A stretch of DNA of 64,000 bases from Nitrobacteraceae bacterium AZCC 1564 (GTDB lineage: Bacteria > Pseudomonadota > Alphaproteobacteria > Rhizobiales > Xanthobacteraceae), in contig JBAGRR010000001.1 of NCBI GenBank assembly GCA_036924835.1, positions 2,681,001 to 2,745,000 on the forward strand, written 5' to 3'. The first letter of the stretch is position 1. Every line of letters begins with the position of its first letter. The position numbers and the translations under genes are program-made. The notes below the pieces were generated by a model. That model did no database searches. It was given only the letters and a program-made list of their open reading frames with translations, and was not told the DNA's origin. This document shows positions 62,844 to 64,000 of the stretch, piece after piece.

Positions 62844-62855
62844 AAATATAAGTTT

Positions 62856-62934
62856 CTAGTGGAGTTTAAGATTTGACATTCGCTTGACGAACTCGCGGCC
62901 GGGTGGCTAGCGAATGTCAAATCCACTCCACTAG
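62856..62934. repeat. Long palindromic element 4 (CTAGTG family)
   Basis: Imperfect palindrome with ends CTAGTGGAGT and CCACTCCACTAG and inner arm GATTTGACATTCGCT, loop about 24 nt. The pair 3/4 has a 12-nt gap, like the pair at 9376/9464. Confidence 0.8.
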
Positions 62935-63003
62935 ATCACCGCGCTTGATGAAGGTGCGCGGGCTAAGAGCCGCAGGAGTTCGCTCATGGTTGGTCCCTGT
63001 GGC

Positions 63004-63738
63004 TCAGGGCCTGAACGCCGTCGCTTTCAGCATTCGCAGCCGTTCGGGTCCACCCGATTTCTCACTCACCAAAACGCCATCCTCAATCTCAATGATGCGA
63101 TCCCCGAACGGGATGACGCGGGGATCGTGGGTGACGACAAGCACCGCTCGATTGCGCTCATGTGCAGCTTCCGCGAGGATGCGCATGATCGTGCGGCCAT
63201 TATCGCTGTCGAGCGCCGAGGTCGGCTCATCGGCGAGAATGATCGACGGATTGGCAACAAACGCGCGTGCAATCGCAACCCTCTGCTGCTCGCCCCCGCT
63301 CAAACCACCCGGCAGCGTATTTGACTTCTGCTCAAGTTCGACCAGACCAAGCGCCTCGTGCGCTTTTTTCGGCGCGTCGCGGCCGTGGTCACCGCGGATG
63401 TCGAGCGCAAGCTGGACATTTTGCATCGCCGTCAAGGTTGGAAACAGATGATAGGACTGGAACACAAAGCCGATATGGTCACGGCGAATCTTGGCCAAAG
63501 CTTCCTTGTCAGCGCCGCTGGTCGAGGTGCCGCAGATACTGACGGTGCCCGAGTTCGGCGTCAGCATGCAGCCGAGGATGAGCAGAAGCGTGGTTTTGCC
63601 ACTGCCGGATGGGCCCATGAGCAGCGTGAGCTCTCCCCTGCGCAGCGCAAGGTCGACGCCGCGCAGCGCCTGCACCTGCCCTGCTCCTCTGCCGAGCGTC
63701 TTTTTGAGCTCCCTGGCTTCGATGATATTTTCGTTCAT
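63004..63738 (-). CDS. ABC transporter ATPase (LolD/MacB type)
   Basis: A 244-residue ABC ATPase: Walker A GPSGSGKTT near 43, Q-loop FVFQSYHLFP, signature LSGGEQQRVAIARA near 150, Walker B IILADEP, H-loop VVTHD. I start at ATG 63738, overlapping the permease stop (ATGA); the longer frame runs through the permease. With a FtsX-like permease it forms an exporter or lipoprotein/antibiotic efflux system. Confidence 0.93.
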   Translation of the reverse strand: MNENIIEARELKKTLGRGAGQVQALRGVDLALRRGELTLLMGPSGSGKTTLLLILGCMLTPNSGTVSICGTSTSGADKEALAKIRRDHIGFVFQSYHLFPTLTAMQNVQLALDIRGDHGRDAPKKAHEALGLVELEQKSNTLPGGLSGGEQQRVAIARAFVANPSIILADEPTSALDSDNGRTIMRILAEAAHERNRAVLVVTHDPRVIPFGDRIIEIEDGVLVSEKSGGPERLRMLKATAFRP

Positions 63739-64000
63739 CGCATGAACACCGTGGCAGGATCGATCCGAACCACGCGGACTATCGCCCCTATGCCTGAGGT
63801 CACGCACATTGCGACCGTGAGCACCAGCAGGACGACGATCAGCCATGGCGTGATCACGATTGGAAGTGCAGTCTTTGCAGACATCTCCACCACAACAAGA
63901 CCGATGGCAGTGGCGAGGATGAAGCCGATCACCGCGTTCAGCAGCGCCTGACAAATGATAACCTTGTAGATGTAACTGTTCGACGAGCCCATGGCGCGGA
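63735..64000 (-). CDS. ABC transporter permease, FtsX/DevC-like, partial (right edge)
   Basis: Only the C-terminal ~87 residues are in view: RAMGSSNSYIYKVIICQALL, two TM segments and VRIDPATVFMR at the end, the standard finish of MacB/DevC-type FtsX permeases. The gene continues beyond the right edge. It precedes its ATPase with an ATGA overlap. Confidence 0.88.
   Translation of the reverse strand, partial: RAMGSSNSYIYKVIICQALLNAVIGFILATAIGLVVVEMSAKTALPIVITPWLIVVLLVLTVAMCVTSGIGAIVRVVRIDPATVFMR

Noticed and set aside
63739-63954. N-terminal extension of the ABC ATPase
   Set aside because: It runs through the permease gene in another frame; the ATG at 63738 has a normal 4-nt overlap.
1-64000. 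CRISPR arrays, tRNA or rRNA genes, intact IS elements
   Set aside because: No regularly spaced direct repeats, no cloverleaf that I could make out, no rRNA sequence and no transposase were found. The palindromes at 9376 and 62770 are not CRISPR-like as they are only paired and have no spacer array.

Overview
The window looks like chromosomal DNA of an alphaproteobacterium of the Rhizobiales, most likely the Bradyrhizobium/Rhodopseudomonas/Afipia group (Nitrobacteraceae). This rests on the soluble NAD-dependent Fds formate dehydrogenase, a RegBA pair, a Cyo quinol oxidase with SURF1, SoxC, the palindromic repeat types, and generally GC-rich coding DNA. No rRNA, tRNA, CRISPR array or intact insertion sequence was found.

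Layout. 1-6780 (minus strand): a chemotaxis operon STAS-cheY-cheA-cheW-mcp-cheW-cheR, running off the left edge in cheR. 7232-9339: an HD-GYP response regulator convergent with a PAS-PAS-HTH protein. 9376-9541: two tandem long palindromes. 9752-12922: a second mcp-cheW module, a near-identical paralogue of the first in its signalling half, with its own copy of the che promoter region. 13036-22286: a small PsiF-like secreted protein, an OFA-family (oxalate/formate type) transporter and the formate dehydrogenase operon fdsG-fdsB-fdsA-fdhD-fdsD, with a divergent LysR regulator. 22463-29335: cyoABCD-surf1-regB-regA, a cytochrome bo-type quinol oxidase linked to a redox two-component system. 29521-30843: an MFS transporter.

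30917-48686 is a surface-polysaccharide locus. A minus-strand arm holds wecB, wecC, a bi-domain dehydrogenase, asnB and a heparinase-like gene. A plus-strand arm holds a flippase, a glycosyltransferase, a second heparinase-like gene, another glycosyltransferase, a Wzy-like membrane protein and a second flippase. wecB/wecC predict UDP-ManNAcA. The AsnB-type amidotransferase may amidate a uronic acid, and the heparinase-like proteins may cut or modify a uronic polymer. The plus arm is visibly more AT-rich than the flanks.

49042-51010: a sulfite/sulfane dehydrogenase pair (SoxC-like Mo protein plus a single-haem cytochrome c). 51386-54485: an SsuA-like binding protein directly upstream of a chemoreceptor. 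54884-55696: a GNAT acetyltransferase. 56060-61215: two Bug-type (TTT) binding proteins, a flavin monooxygenase, two MaoC-like hydratases and a divergent IclR regulator with a clear pair of operator-like repeats, which together look like a small catabolic locus of unknown substrate. 61462-62766: a Spy/CpxP-like periplasmic protein. 62770-62934: a second tandem pair of palindromes. 63004-64000: an ABC exporter ATPase and the end of its FtsX-like permease.

Most interesting points: the partly homogenised duplicate mcp-cheW modules that share an ancestral promoter and perhaps a decayed STAS start; the tandem palindromes with covarying arms; a regBA pair at the end of the cyo operon; the amidated-ManNAcA polysaccharide prediction with two heparinase-like genes; and the binding protein-chemoreceptor operon.
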